A DNA stretch of 5,832 nucleotides from Clostridia bacterium (GTDB taxonomy: Bacteria > Bacillota > Clostridia > RUG12999): assembly GCA_017502065.1 (NCBI GenBank), contig JAFVVU010000204.1, positions 1-5,832 on the forward strand, given 5' to 3'. This document shows positions 1 to 5,446 of this stretch, piece by piece. The position numbers were made by a program, and so were the translations under genes. The notes beneath the pieces were generated by a model that ran no database searches, was not told the origin of the DNA, and saw only the letters and a program-made list of their open reading frames with translations. How positions within the stretch are numbered: the first letter of the stretch is position 1; each line of letters starts with the position of its first letter.

Positions 1-831
1 CGGTGTTTCGTACACACCTCTTGATTTCATACCAACAAGACGGTCTTCGCAGATGTCTGTGATACCGATGCCGTTTGCGCCACCGATTTCATTGAGTTTT
101 TCAACGAGTTTCAGCGGAGACATTTTAACGCCGTCAACACTTACAGGTTCGCCTTTTTCAAAACCGATTGTAACATATGTCGGTGTGTCAGGAGCTTTTT
201 CCGGCGGAACTGTGAGTTTGAGAAGATTGTCAAGCTGCGGTTCGTTTGCCGGATCTTCAAGGTCCATACCTTCATGGCTGATATGCCAGATGTTACGGTC
301 ACGTGAATAAAGGTCTTTCTTTGTTACAGGAATCGGGATATTATGTGCCTGCGCATAATCAACTGCATCTTCACGGGATTTGATATCCCAGATTCTCCAC
401 GGAGCAATGATTTTCATTTCCGGAGCAAGAGCTTTGATTGTAAGCTCAAAACGCACCTGGTCATTTCCTTTACCTGTTGCACCGTGGCAGATAGCTGTTG
501 CGCCTTCTTTTTTAGCGATTTCAACAAGCTTCTGCGCAATTATAGGACGGGCATGGCTTGTTCCGAGAAGGTATTTTCCTTCATAAACAGCGCCCGCTTT
601 AAGTGTCGGGAATATGTAATCTTTAACGTAGTCTTCACGAAGGTCGGCAATATAGCATTTTGATGCGCCGGATGCTTTTGCTCTTTCTTCAAGACCGTCA
701 GTTTCCTTTCCCTGACCAACATCACCACAAACTGCGATTACTTCATAATCATAATTTTCGATGAGCCAGGATATGATAATCGAGGTGTCAAGTCCACCCG
801 AATATGCTAATACTACTTTTTCTTTTGCCAC
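1..831 (-). CDS. argG: Argininosuccinate synthase, N-terminal 277 residues (cut by window edge)
   Basis: This enzyme joins citrulline and aspartate, using ATP, to form argininosuccinate, the penultimate step of arginine synthesis; it is cytosolic and normally a tetramer. The translated minus strand shows the N-type ATP pyrophosphatase P-loop AYSGGLDTS at residues 9-17, the GTSHARP segment at about 90-96, the [14 protein letters not shown] substrate-binding segment at about 116-129, and the [14 protein letters not shown] and DLEDP motifs at about 175-194. Family members are usually about 400 residues, so about a third lies beyond position 1, with the frame open to the edge. The start is GTG at 831-829, chosen because AGGGAGGA (complement of 839-846) sits 7 bases upstream and the protein then begins [13 protein letters not shown], as expected; no ATG fits. 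It is divergent from ruvC, has its own promoter at 864-892, and may be controlled by ArgR. Identity is close to certain. Confidence 0.97.
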   Translation of the reverse strand, partial: MAKEKVVLAYSGGLDTSIIISWLIENYDYEVIAVCGDVGQGKETDGLEERAKASGASKCYIADLREDYVKDYIFPTLKAGAVYEGKYLLGTSHARPIIAQKLVEIAKKEGATAICHGATGKGNDQVRFELTIKALAPEMKIIAPWRIWDIKSREDAVDYAQAHNIPIPVTKKDLYSRDRNIWHISHEGMDLEDPANEPQLDNLLKLTVPPEKAPDTPTYVTIGFEKGEPVSVDGVKMSPLKLVEKLNEIGGANGIGITDICEDRLVGMKSRGVYETP

Positions 832-863
832 TTGAAATTCCTCCCTTAATTTGTTATACTCAT

Positions 864-892
864 AGTATACTAAATATTTCTTCATTTGACAA
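864..892 (-). promoter_or_regulatory. Sigma-A promoter of argG
   Basis: On the minus strand TTGTCA (892-887) and TATACT (869-864) are separated by exactly 17 bases, one mismatch to consensus in each box. Transcription would start near 857, giving a leader of about 25 bases that contains the ribosome binding site at 839-846. On the opposite strand the -35 box overlaps a TTGACA (886-891) that could serve ruvC, but no good -10 box follows that hexamer. Confidence 0.8.
871..884 (-). promoter_or_regulatory. Possible ArgR box inside the argG promoter spacer
   Basis: Read on the minus strand, TGAAGAAATATTTA matches the ArgR/AhrC operator core TGAATWWWWATTCA at 12 of 14 positions. It lies entirely between the -35 and -10 boxes of the argG promoter, the classic place for arginine-dependent repression. 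The surrounding DNA is very AT-rich, so a chance match is possible; position and gene identity are the main support. Confidence 0.45.
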
Positions 893-937
893 TATGTTTT
901 TTCACTAAAAATAAATATTCGCATTATTCATTGTTTG

Positions 938-951
938 TGAATATTTATGCA
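938..951 (+). promoter_or_regulatory. Possible second ArgR box upstream of ruvC
   Basis: TGAATATTTATGCA matches the ArgR core TGAATWWWWATTCA at 13 of 14 positions. Its left part belongs to an inverted repeat: ATAAATATTC at 911-920 and GAATATTTAT at 939-948 are exact reverse complements separated by 18 bases. The site is about 46 bases upstream of the argG -35 box and ends just before the ruvC ribosome binding site, so it could be an auxiliary argG operator. ArgR binding is inferred. Confidence 0.4.
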
Positions 952-955
952 TTTT

Positions 956-960
956 GGAGG
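956..960 (+). promoter_or_regulatory. Ribosome binding site that fixes the ruvC start
   Basis: GGAGG lies 7 bases before the TTG at 968. An in-frame ATG at 947 is upstream of this site and so cannot use it, and would add seven residues absent from RuvC proteins. Confidence 0.85.
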
Positions 961-967
961 TAGCAAC

Positions 968-1456
968 TTGAGAATTCTTGGAATTGACCCGGGATATGCC
1001 ATTGTGGGTTACGGCATAATTGAACAGATTGGCAACCGGTTTCGCGTTATAGATTACGGCAGTATACAGACAAAAGCCGGTCTTCCGCCGGTGGAACGTC
1101 TGCAGATTATATATAACGAGCTTCGCAACATTATATATACACACAAGCCCGAATGTATGGCAATTGAAGAGCTGTTTTTCAACAACAACTCAAAAACCGC
1201 CATTATGGTTGCGCAGGCAAGAGGAGTACTTTTGCTTGGCGCGGCAAACGAGGGGCTTGAAATTTATGAATACACTCCGCTTCAGGTAAAGCAGGCGGTT
1301 ACTGGATACGGCAGGGCGGATAAACAGCAGGTACAGCAGATGACAAAAGCACTGCTCGGTCTTGATAAAGTGCCGAAACCCGACGATACTGCCGATGCGC
1401 TTGCAATTGCAATCTGCCATGCACATACAGGCGGCAAAAACGCTTACTGGCAGTAA
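968..1456 (+). CDS. ruvC: Crossover junction endodeoxyribonuclease RuvC
   Basis: RuvC resolves Holliday junctions by paired nicks during homologous recombination, normally together with the RuvAB branch-migration motor. The product is 162 residues against 173 in E. coli, so it is complete. The RNase H-like fold's four acidic catalytic residues are visible: D7 in RILGIDPG, E67 in MAIEELFF, and D140 and D143 in PDDTADALAIA. The conserved basic segment KQAVTGYGRADKQQVQ (108-123) is also present. The start is TTG, supported by GGAGG 7 bases upstream and by the usual N-terminus MRILGIDPG. Many Clostridia have ruvA and ruvB directly after ruvC, but here the next gene is a LysM-GH18 protein 61 bases downstream on the same strand, so ruvAB must be elsewhere or absent. 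No strong promoter was found; TTGACA at 886-891 lacks a good -10 box. Confidence 0.96.
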   Translation: MRILGIDPGYAIVGYGIIEQIGNRFRVIDYGSIQTKAGLPPVERLQIIYNELRNIIYTHKPECMAIEELFFNNNSKTAIMVAQARGVLLLGAANEGLEIYEYTPLQVKQAVTGYGRADKQQVQQMTKALLGLDKVPKPDDTADALAIAICHAHTGGKNAYWQ

Positions 1457-1503
1457 CCGAAAAATTAAGATGCGCATATAATATTACTGAAACTATTTTA
1501 TAT

Positions 1504-1508
1504 GGAGG
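1504..1508 (+). promoter_or_regulatory. Ribosome binding site of the LysM-GH18 gene
   Basis: GGAGG is followed in one frame by ATG at 1509, ATG at 1512 and TTG at 1518. The spacings are 0, 3 and 9 bases, so TTG at 1518 is the best placed, although ATG at 1512 cannot be excluded. Confidence 0.7.
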
Positions 1509-1517
1509 ATGATGGTT

Positions 1518-2798
1518 TTGGTAATACATATTGTAAAAGATGGCGACACTCCGTATTCTATAGCACAGGAATACGGAGTTTCTTTATCGGGTCTTATAGC
1601 CGATAACGGACTTGCGGCATATGCATATCTGCCGGTGGGGCTTGCGGTTGTTGTGGCGAGCGATACAGTCCGCTACACCGTCAAACAGGGCGATTCACTT
1701 TACACAATTGCCCGCGAATACGACACTACGGTAAGAAGAATTTTAGAAGCAAATCCGAGGCTTAATGAAAATGCTCAGCTTGCAATAGGTCAGCAGATTA
1801 CAGTGCCACTTGGCAGGGATATCCGCGGCAGTCTTGACATAAACGGATTTGCATATCCGTCAATTGCCGATCAGGTACTGCAAAATACTTTGCCGTTTCT
1901 GACATATTTAAGCGTGTTCAGCTATTCAGTAAACGAGGACGGCACTCTTGTTGACATCAATGACGATGCGGTTCTTGACCGAATCGCCGGAACGAACGTC
2001 ACGCCGATGATGGTTGTTACAAACATTGAGCCGGGCGGCGGATTTTCTTCCGACAGACTGCAGAATCTTTTTGCAAACAGTGCAGCAGTATCGGACCTTG
2101 TCGACAACATCATAAACACAATGGAAGACAAGGGATTTACCGCACTTAACGTGGATTTCGAGTATGTATATCAGGCAAACCGCGAAGATTATAATAATTT
2201 TCTGCGCACCTTAAAAGAAAGGTTCCTGCCGCTTGGGTATATCCTTACAAGCTCGCTTGCGCCAAAGCTTTCCGCTAATCAGCAGGGACTTTTATATGAG
2301 GCGCACGACTACGCCGCGCACGGCGAAATATGCGACTATGTAATTATTATGACATACGAATGGGGATTTGCCTACGGACCGCCGCTTCCGGTTGCGCCGA
2401 TAGGAAGCGTTGAGGATGTTATAAAATATGCAGTTTCCGAAATCCCGAGCGAAAAAATACTTATGGGAATTCCTAATTACGGCTATGACTGGGTGCTTCC
2501 CTACCGTCCCGGTACGGCGGCACGGACCTTAAGTCTTTCGAACTGCGTGCAGATTGCAATTCAGGAAAATACGGATATTATGTTTGACAATGTTTCGCAG
2601 TCGCCGTTTTTAAGCTATTATGATATGAATGGTCAGGAACATATTACCTGGTTTGAAGATGCAAGAAGTATTCAGGCAAAGCTTGAGTTGATTGAAAAGT
2701 ATAATCTTGCCGGTCCAAGCTACTGGACGGTAATGACATATTTTGCACCTAACTGGACACTTATAAGAACGCAGTATGATGTGAGAAAAAATATATGA
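1518..2798 (+). CDS. LysM-LysM-GH18 peptidoglycan hydrolase, SleL/YaaH-like spore cortex-lytic family
   Basis: This resembles the SleL/YaaH family: N-acetylglucosaminidases that cut spore cortex fragments during germination. Numbered from TTG 1518 (426 residues), a first LysM spans about 2-46 (HIVKDGDTPYSIAQEYG) and a second about 52-97 (YTVKQGDSLYTIAREYD); both would bind N-acetylglucosamine glycans. A GH18 barrel follows at about 105-415. The active-site strand reads LNVDFEYV, with E215 the presumed acid/base and D213 two residues before it. Later family landmarks are YVIIMTYEWG (about 275-284), KILMGIPNYGYDW (about 313-325) and SYWTVMTYFAPNW near the end. The first aspartate of the classical GH18 DxxDxDxE signature is not present; the segment reads FTALNVDFE. 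There is no signal peptide, as in SleL and YaaH, which are made inside the sporulating cell. The gene may be read through from ruvC; TATAAT at 1477-1482 lacks a matching -35 box. A role in vegetative wall turnover remains possible. Confidence 0.88.
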   Translation: MVIHIVKDGDTPYSIAQEYGVSLSGLIADNGLAAYAYLPVGLAVVVASDTVRYTVKQGDSLYTIAREYDTTVRRILEANPRLNENAQLAIGQQITVPLGRDIRGSLDINGFAYPSIADQVLQNTLPFLTYLSVFSYSVNEDGTLVDINDDAVLDRIAGTNVTPMMVVTNIEPGGGFSSDRLQNLFANSAAVSDLVDNIINTMEDKGFTALNVDFEYVYQANREDYNNFLRTLKERFLPLGYILTSSLAPKLSANQQGLLYEAHDYAAHGEICDYVIIMTYEWGFAYGPPLPVAPIGSVEDVIKYAVSEIPSEKILMGIPNYGYDWVLPYRPGTAARTLSLSNCVQIAIQENTDIMFDNVSQSPFLSYYDMNGQEHITWFEDARSIQAKLELIEKYNLAGPSYWTVMTYFAPNWTLIRTQYDVRKNI

Positions 2799-2825
2799 AA
2801 AAAGGCTCCCTTTTGGGAGCTTTTT
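2799..2825. terminator. Bidirectional intrinsic terminator between converging genes
   Basis: GCTCCC (2805-2810), a TTTT loop and GGGAGC (2815-2820) form a perfect 6-bp stem followed by five T on the plus strand. On the minus strand the same stem is followed by C and a T-run. It begins directly after the GH18 stop codon, and its plus-strand T-tract touches the queT stop codon (2827-2825), so one 27-base element appears to end both transcripts. Confidence 0.9.
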
Positions 2826-3316
2826 CATATATTAAATATATTATTCTTTTTTAAATATTTCACAAGCGGCAGGCCGAGTGCATAGCACACAATGATTTCG
2901 CCTGCGGCAACGGTAAACATATTTCCGATGAGGATAAGCGGTTTTGCCGCAATATCCGAATAAAAAAATGTGATTATCGAACCGATTATAAGACCGTTGA
3001 AGATTGCCGGCATTGCAAGTGCAAGCTTTGGTTTTTTTCTCAAAAGATATGTGCAAAGCGCCGCAAGAAATGTGGCAAGTGTGCCGAGCGGCAAATCAAG
3101 TGCCATCATTGGACTTGCAAGGTTTGATATTGCGCATCCGACCGAAAGTCCGGCAATTGCCCACGGGCTGAAAACCGGCAGAACTGTCAGCACCTCCGCA
3201 ATACGAAGCTGAAGCGGACCAAATGAAAGTGCCGAAAGTCCCGGCACAAGAGTTAAAATTACATAAAGGCAGGCGATAATGCCTGCAAAAGCCATATTTT
3301 TTACGTTTGGTTTCAT
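2825..3316 (-). CDS. queT: QueT family queuosine-precursor ECF transporter substrate-binding (S) subunit
   Basis: QueT proteins are small membrane S-components of energy-coupling factor transporters, thought to import queuosine precursors such as preQ1 for tRNA modification; the shared EcfA/EcfT energising module is normally encoded elsewhere, as here. The product is 163 residues, a normal length, with about five or six hydrophobic helices (roughly 8-24, 38-60, 75-92, 100-119, 128-150). Family features visible are GPLQLRIAEVLTVLP (33-47), GCAISNLASP followed by DLPLGTLATFLAAL (60-87), PAIFNGLIIGS (103-113) and AAGEIIVCYALGLP (137-150). The start is ATG at 3316-3314, preceded at 7 bases by GAAAGGG. 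An upstream in-frame ATG at 3361 is rejected because it lies in the leader RNA, has no ribosome binding site and would add 15 polar residues. The preQ1-I-like riboswitch in the leader independently supports the assignment. It is monocistronic in this window. Confidence 0.93.
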   Translation of the reverse strand: MKPNVKNMAFAGIIACLYVILTLVPGLSALSFGPLQLRIAEVLTVLPVFSPWAIAGLSVGCAISNLASPMMALDLPLGTLATFLAALCTYLLRKKPKLALAMPAIFNGLIIGSIITFFYSDIAAKPLILIGNMFTVAAGEIIVCYALGLPLVKYLKKNNIFNI

Positions 3317-3323
3317 TTTTATT

Positions 3324-3383
3324 CCCTTTCTTGTTTTGTTTATAGTCAGGTAAACTGCCAAAAGCAGCTGTCTGCGACTGACT
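3324..3383 (-). promoter_or_regulatory. PreQ1-I-like riboswitch in the queT leader, with an inserted hairpin
   Basis: Read 5' to 3' on the minus strand, AGUCAG (3383-3378) pairs perfectly with CUGACU (3349-3344) as P1. The P1 loop starts UCGCAG (3377-3372), and AC comes directly before the 3' P1 arm, placing a cytosine where the ligand-pairing C of class I aptamers sits. An A-rich tail contains AACAAAACAAG (3340-3330), which by recall is identical to the tail of the Thermoanaerobacter tengcongensis preQ1-I aptamer, as is the UCGCAG loop. The tail runs straight into the Shine-Dalgarno GAAAGGG (3330-3324), suggesting that ligand binding folds the tail into the pseudoknot and hides the ribosome binding site. 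Unlike the minimal aptamer, a 6-bp hairpin (3353-3369, one G-U pair) interrupts the loop between UCGCAG and the AC. The predicted transcription start falls at the first P1 bases. Motif and downstream gene agree; ligand identity is inferred. Confidence 0.82.
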
Positions 3384-3388
3384 TTTAC

Positions 3389-3417
3389 ATTATACTGCCG
3401 CTTTTCTTTTTTGTCAA
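3389..3417 (-). promoter_or_regulatory. Consensus sigma-A promoter of queT
   Basis: On the minus strand TTGACA (3417-3412) and TATAAT (3394-3389) are both perfect and separated by exactly 17 bases. Transcription should start near 3382, so the RNA would begin at the riboswitch P1 stem and have a leader of about 65 bases. The -35 box is one arm of a 19-bp palindrome at 3411-3429. Confidence 0.88.
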
Positions 3418-3429
3418 TATTATTGACAA
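3411..3429. repeat. Perfect 19-bp palindrome joining two divergent -35 boxes
   Basis: TTGTCAATATTATTGACAA is a perfect 9+1+9 inverted repeat. Each arm holds the TTGACA -35 box of one of the two divergent promoters, with 5 bases between the hexamers. The symmetry may follow from the back-to-back hexamers alone, but the extra paired bases on both sides would also suit a dimeric repressor. Confidence 0.85.
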
Positions 3430-3451
3430 TTTTTGGGCAGGGGTATATAAT
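3423..3451 (+). promoter_or_regulatory. Consensus sigma-A promoter of the zinc-ribbon membrane protein gene
   Basis: TTGACA (3423-3428) and TATAAT (3446-3451) are both perfect with a 17-base spacer. Transcription should start near 3458, giving a leader of about 40 bases with AGGAAAGGA (3478-3486) as ribosome binding site. It is back to back with the queT promoter. Confidence 0.88.
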
Positions 3452-3496
3452 ATTTAATATATGTAAAAATAGAAATCAGGAAAGGACGATTTTTTT

Positions 3497-5317
3497 ATGA
3501 TATGCGAAAAATGCGGACGCGAATTTGATGATGAGCTCCAGTTTTGTCCGGAATGTGATAAGGAAGCGGACGAGGTTGAAGAACTTGTAATTCCCGAAGA
3601 AGAGCCTGAAACAGAAGAATATTCTGAAGATGAGCTTGAACTGGTTGAGGAAGAAGACGAAGATGATGATGATGAAGACGACAGCGAAGAGGATTTTGAG
3701 GTTGACCTTTATGACGACTCCAAAAAGCTCCCGAAAGCGTTTAAAATAGTTGCCATTATTGTTGCGGCACTTATTGTTCTTGCCGCAGGTGCAGGAATTT
3801 TTTACGGAGTTATCCGTCCGGATATTGACAGTCCTGTAGCATCCTGGTTTGATGACGGAAGAGATACAAAGCCGCTTGTTTATACAAAACAGATTGAAGG
3901 CGGATTTGCTCTTTATGTGAACGAAACACAGCTTGTGAGTTTCGGACCTGCTGTTAAAACGTATACAGAATATGTTGATTTTATCACCGGCGAAAATGAT
4001 GTTTACTACATTGACAATAATGCACTTTACTGGTACAACATTGGTTCAAAGGCTCCTGTCAAGGTTACAGACAATGTTGTTAAGTCAAGCGTTGTAATGT
4101 GTAAAAACGGAAAAAGAATTCTTTACACCGTGCGCGATGGTGAAAACACCGTTCTTTATTCCTATATTGCAGGTAAATCTCCTGCAATGGTTGCAGCTCT
4201 TCCCTGCCAGTCAAACGCATTTTATATGCCGCATTACGGATTCCGCGGTGAAACAAGCAAGCCCTGGTATATAACCGCCGAAAGCCAGATTGCAAACGGT
4301 CAGCTTTATGCCGCAGGTTATTTCGGAACGCCGCAGCTTAAATATGACGAAATTGGTTCTGTTGTTTATTATTCCGGCAAATATGATGCACTTGTTTATA
4401 CTGTAAATAAGGGTATGGATATTGAACTTAACCTCCGTATAAACGGCGGCGAACCGGTTATGATGAGAACAAACCTTACAGGTATGGCTGAACCGATGAT
4501 TATAAATGCTCCGAACGAAGGGGTTGCATATATCGGTCAGGGTAACGACATTTCAAATACTCTGTTCTTCCAGCCGTTTGACGGTTCTCCCGTAAAAACA
4601 ATTGATACAGGAATTACTGAAATTGTAAGTCCGTGGGATATGACAAGCACCGCAGACCGCGTGCCTTATTATGACCACAGCACATTTGTAAAGAAAACTG
4701 ATGCAATTTGCGCTCTTAAAGGAAGCGAGCTTGTTGTAAGCCGCGGTGCTTCTGCTCCGCAAAGTTTCCCCGGTCTTGACCCGTTTTCTTCTGTGCCGAG
4801 GTTTGATGGTGCTACAAACACCGCCGCATATCTTATAAACTCCTCAAGACTTATGCTTACAACCTACAAAAACGGTGTATGGACATCTCCCGTAACGGTT
4901 GCGGATTCAGTTGCTACCTTCCGTGTAAGCAAAAACGGAAAAGCACTTGCATATACAGTACAAAACCCGAACAAAACATTCTCACTTTACCTTTATGATG
5001 TTAAATCCGGACAGCAGCAGCTTCTTACATCAAATGCTGTTTCAAATATTGAATTTGACCCGCAGACTCCGGAAACTCTTGTTTTTGCAAGTGATTATGA
5101 TTCCGCAACACAAAGTGCAACCGTGTATTATTACACAAACGGCAAAGCCGCTTATGAAATAAGTCCTGAAATCAAAGGACTCACTATGCAGTCAGACAGA
5201 ATTATAATTACAAAATCAAATCCGGGTGTTGCCTCTCTCTGGGATTTCTACACACTTGATAAAAACCATAAGCTTGCCCCGATTGCAACAGCGGCAGCAA
5301 CCTATAACTCATATTAA
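3497..5317 (+). CDS. Zinc-ribbon, acidic-linker, single-pass membrane protein with a beta-propeller-like outer domain; function unknown
   Basis: I do not recognise a named gene. The 606-residue product starts with a compact zinc ribbon (C3, C6, C17, C20 in MICEKCGREF and FCPEC). A strongly acidic tract follows at about 21-74, with a nearly pure D/E run at 51-66. After the basic KKLPKAFK comes one hydrophobic helix at about 83-106. The positive-inside rule places the zinc ribbon and acidic tract in the cytoplasm and the last 500 residues outside. The outer part is rich in Tyr, Gly and Asp, with recurring strand-turn units such as CKNGKRILYTVRDGENTVLY (202-221) and a similar one at 477-500 (SKNGKALAYTV then SLYLYDVKSGQ), resembling TolB/WD40-type propeller blades; fold is inferred. 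No catalytic motif or anchoring signal was seen at the C-terminus. ATG 3497 follows AGGAAAGGA at 10 bases. The gene is flanked by its own promoter and terminator, so it looks monocistronic. A sensory or scaffold role is speculation. Confidence 0.9.
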   Translation: MICEKCGREFDDELQFCPECDKEADEVEELVIPEEEPETEEYSEDELELVEEEDEDDDDEDDSEEDFEVDLYDDSKKLPKAFKIVAIIVAALIVLAAGAGIFYGVIRPDIDSPVASWFDDGRDTKPLVYTKQIEGGFALYVNETQLVSFGPAVKTYTEYVDFITGENDVYYIDNNALYWYNIGSKAPVKVTDNVVKSSVVMCKNGKRILYTVRDGENTVLYSYIAGKSPAMVAALPCQSNAFYMPHYGFRGETSKPWYITAESQIANGQLYAAGYFGTPQLKYDEIGSVVYYSGKYDALVYTVNKGMDIELNLRINGGEPVMMRTNLTGMAEPMIINAPNEGVAYIGQGNDISNTLFFQPFDGSPVKTIDTGITEIVSPWDMTSTADRVPYYDHSTFVKKTDAICALKGSELVVSRGASAPQSFPGLDPFSSVPRFDGATNTAAYLINSSRLMLTTYKNGVWTSPVTVADSVATFRVSKNGKALAYTVQNPNKTFSLYLYDVKSGQQQLLTSNAVSNIEFDPQTPETLVFASDYDSATQSATVYYYTNGKAAYEISPEIKGLTMQSDRIIITKSNPGVASLWDFYTLDKNHKLAPIATAAATYNSY

Positions 5318-5330
5318 AATCAATTTTCAG

Positions 5331-5359
5331 AAAACCGCAGTTTTTACTGCGGTTTTTTT
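5331..5359 (+). terminator. Intrinsic terminator after the zinc-ribbon membrane protein gene
   Basis: AAAACCGCAGT (5331-5341), a TTTT loop and ACTGCGGTTTT (5346-5356) form an 11-bp perfect stem followed by further T to 5359. It begins 13 bases after the TAA stop at 5315-5317 and separates this gene from the phosphatase gene. Confidence 0.92.
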
Positions 5360-5370
5360 ATTGTAATATG

Positions 5371-5399
5371 TTGAAATTTATATAAATATGTGTTATACT
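5371..5399 (+). promoter_or_regulatory. Sigma-A promoter with extended -10 for the phosphatase gene
   Basis: TTGAAA (5371-5376) and TATACT (5394-5399) are separated by 17 bases, and TG at 5391-5392 gives an extended -10 (TGTTATACT). Transcription should begin near 5406, leaving a leader of about 40 bases. The rest of the 5360-5446 gap holds only a weak 4-bp GTAG/CTAC hairpin near 5412-5423. Confidence 0.78.
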
Positions 5400-5446
5400 T
5401 ATTTTATCTATGTAGTTTTCTACTTATATATAAAGGCGGTGATTTG

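Noticed and set aside
53..663. Plus-strand open frames at 53-310 and 343-663
   Set aside because: They lie antisense to argG, whose motifs are unambiguous, and show no recognisable protein features or ribosome binding sites.
947..967. ATG at 947 as the ruvC start
   Set aside because: The ribosome binding site (956-960) is downstream of it, and the added residues MHFGGSN are not part of RuvC; TTG 968 gives the standard MRILGIDPG start.
1107..1139. Repeated TTATATATA stretches within ruvC
   Set aside because: They encode Ile-Ile-Tyr twice within conserved RuvC sequence and look like codon composition, not a functional repeat.
1477..1482. TATAAT as a promoter for the LysM-GH18 gene
   Set aside because: The matching -35 position (TAACCG) agrees with consensus at only two of six bases and there is no extended -10. 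A sigma-E-type site was considered because a GCATATAAT resembles its -35 element, but no adequate -10 follows.
905..1529. Minus-strand open frames at 905-1144, 1190-1477 and 1299-1529
   Set aside because: Antisense shadows of ruvC and its flanks, with no family features.
2970..3212. Plus-strand open frame across queT
   Set aside because: Antisense to queT, with no ribosome binding site and no recognisable features.
3317..3361. ATG at 3361 as the queT start
   Set aside because: It lies inside the riboswitch with no ribosome binding site; ATG 3316 has GAAAGGG at the right distance and gives the expected N-terminus.
3645..3695. GAA/GAT-rich low-complexity run as a possible slippage or phase-variation repeat
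   Set aside because: Codons are mixed Glu and Asp with no long uniform repeat unit, so it reads as an acidic protein tract.
4080..5162. Open frames at 4080-4295, 4553-4762 (minus) and 4947-5162 (plus)
   Set aside because: Shadows within the long zinc-ribbon membrane protein gene, which is a continuous well-formed frame.
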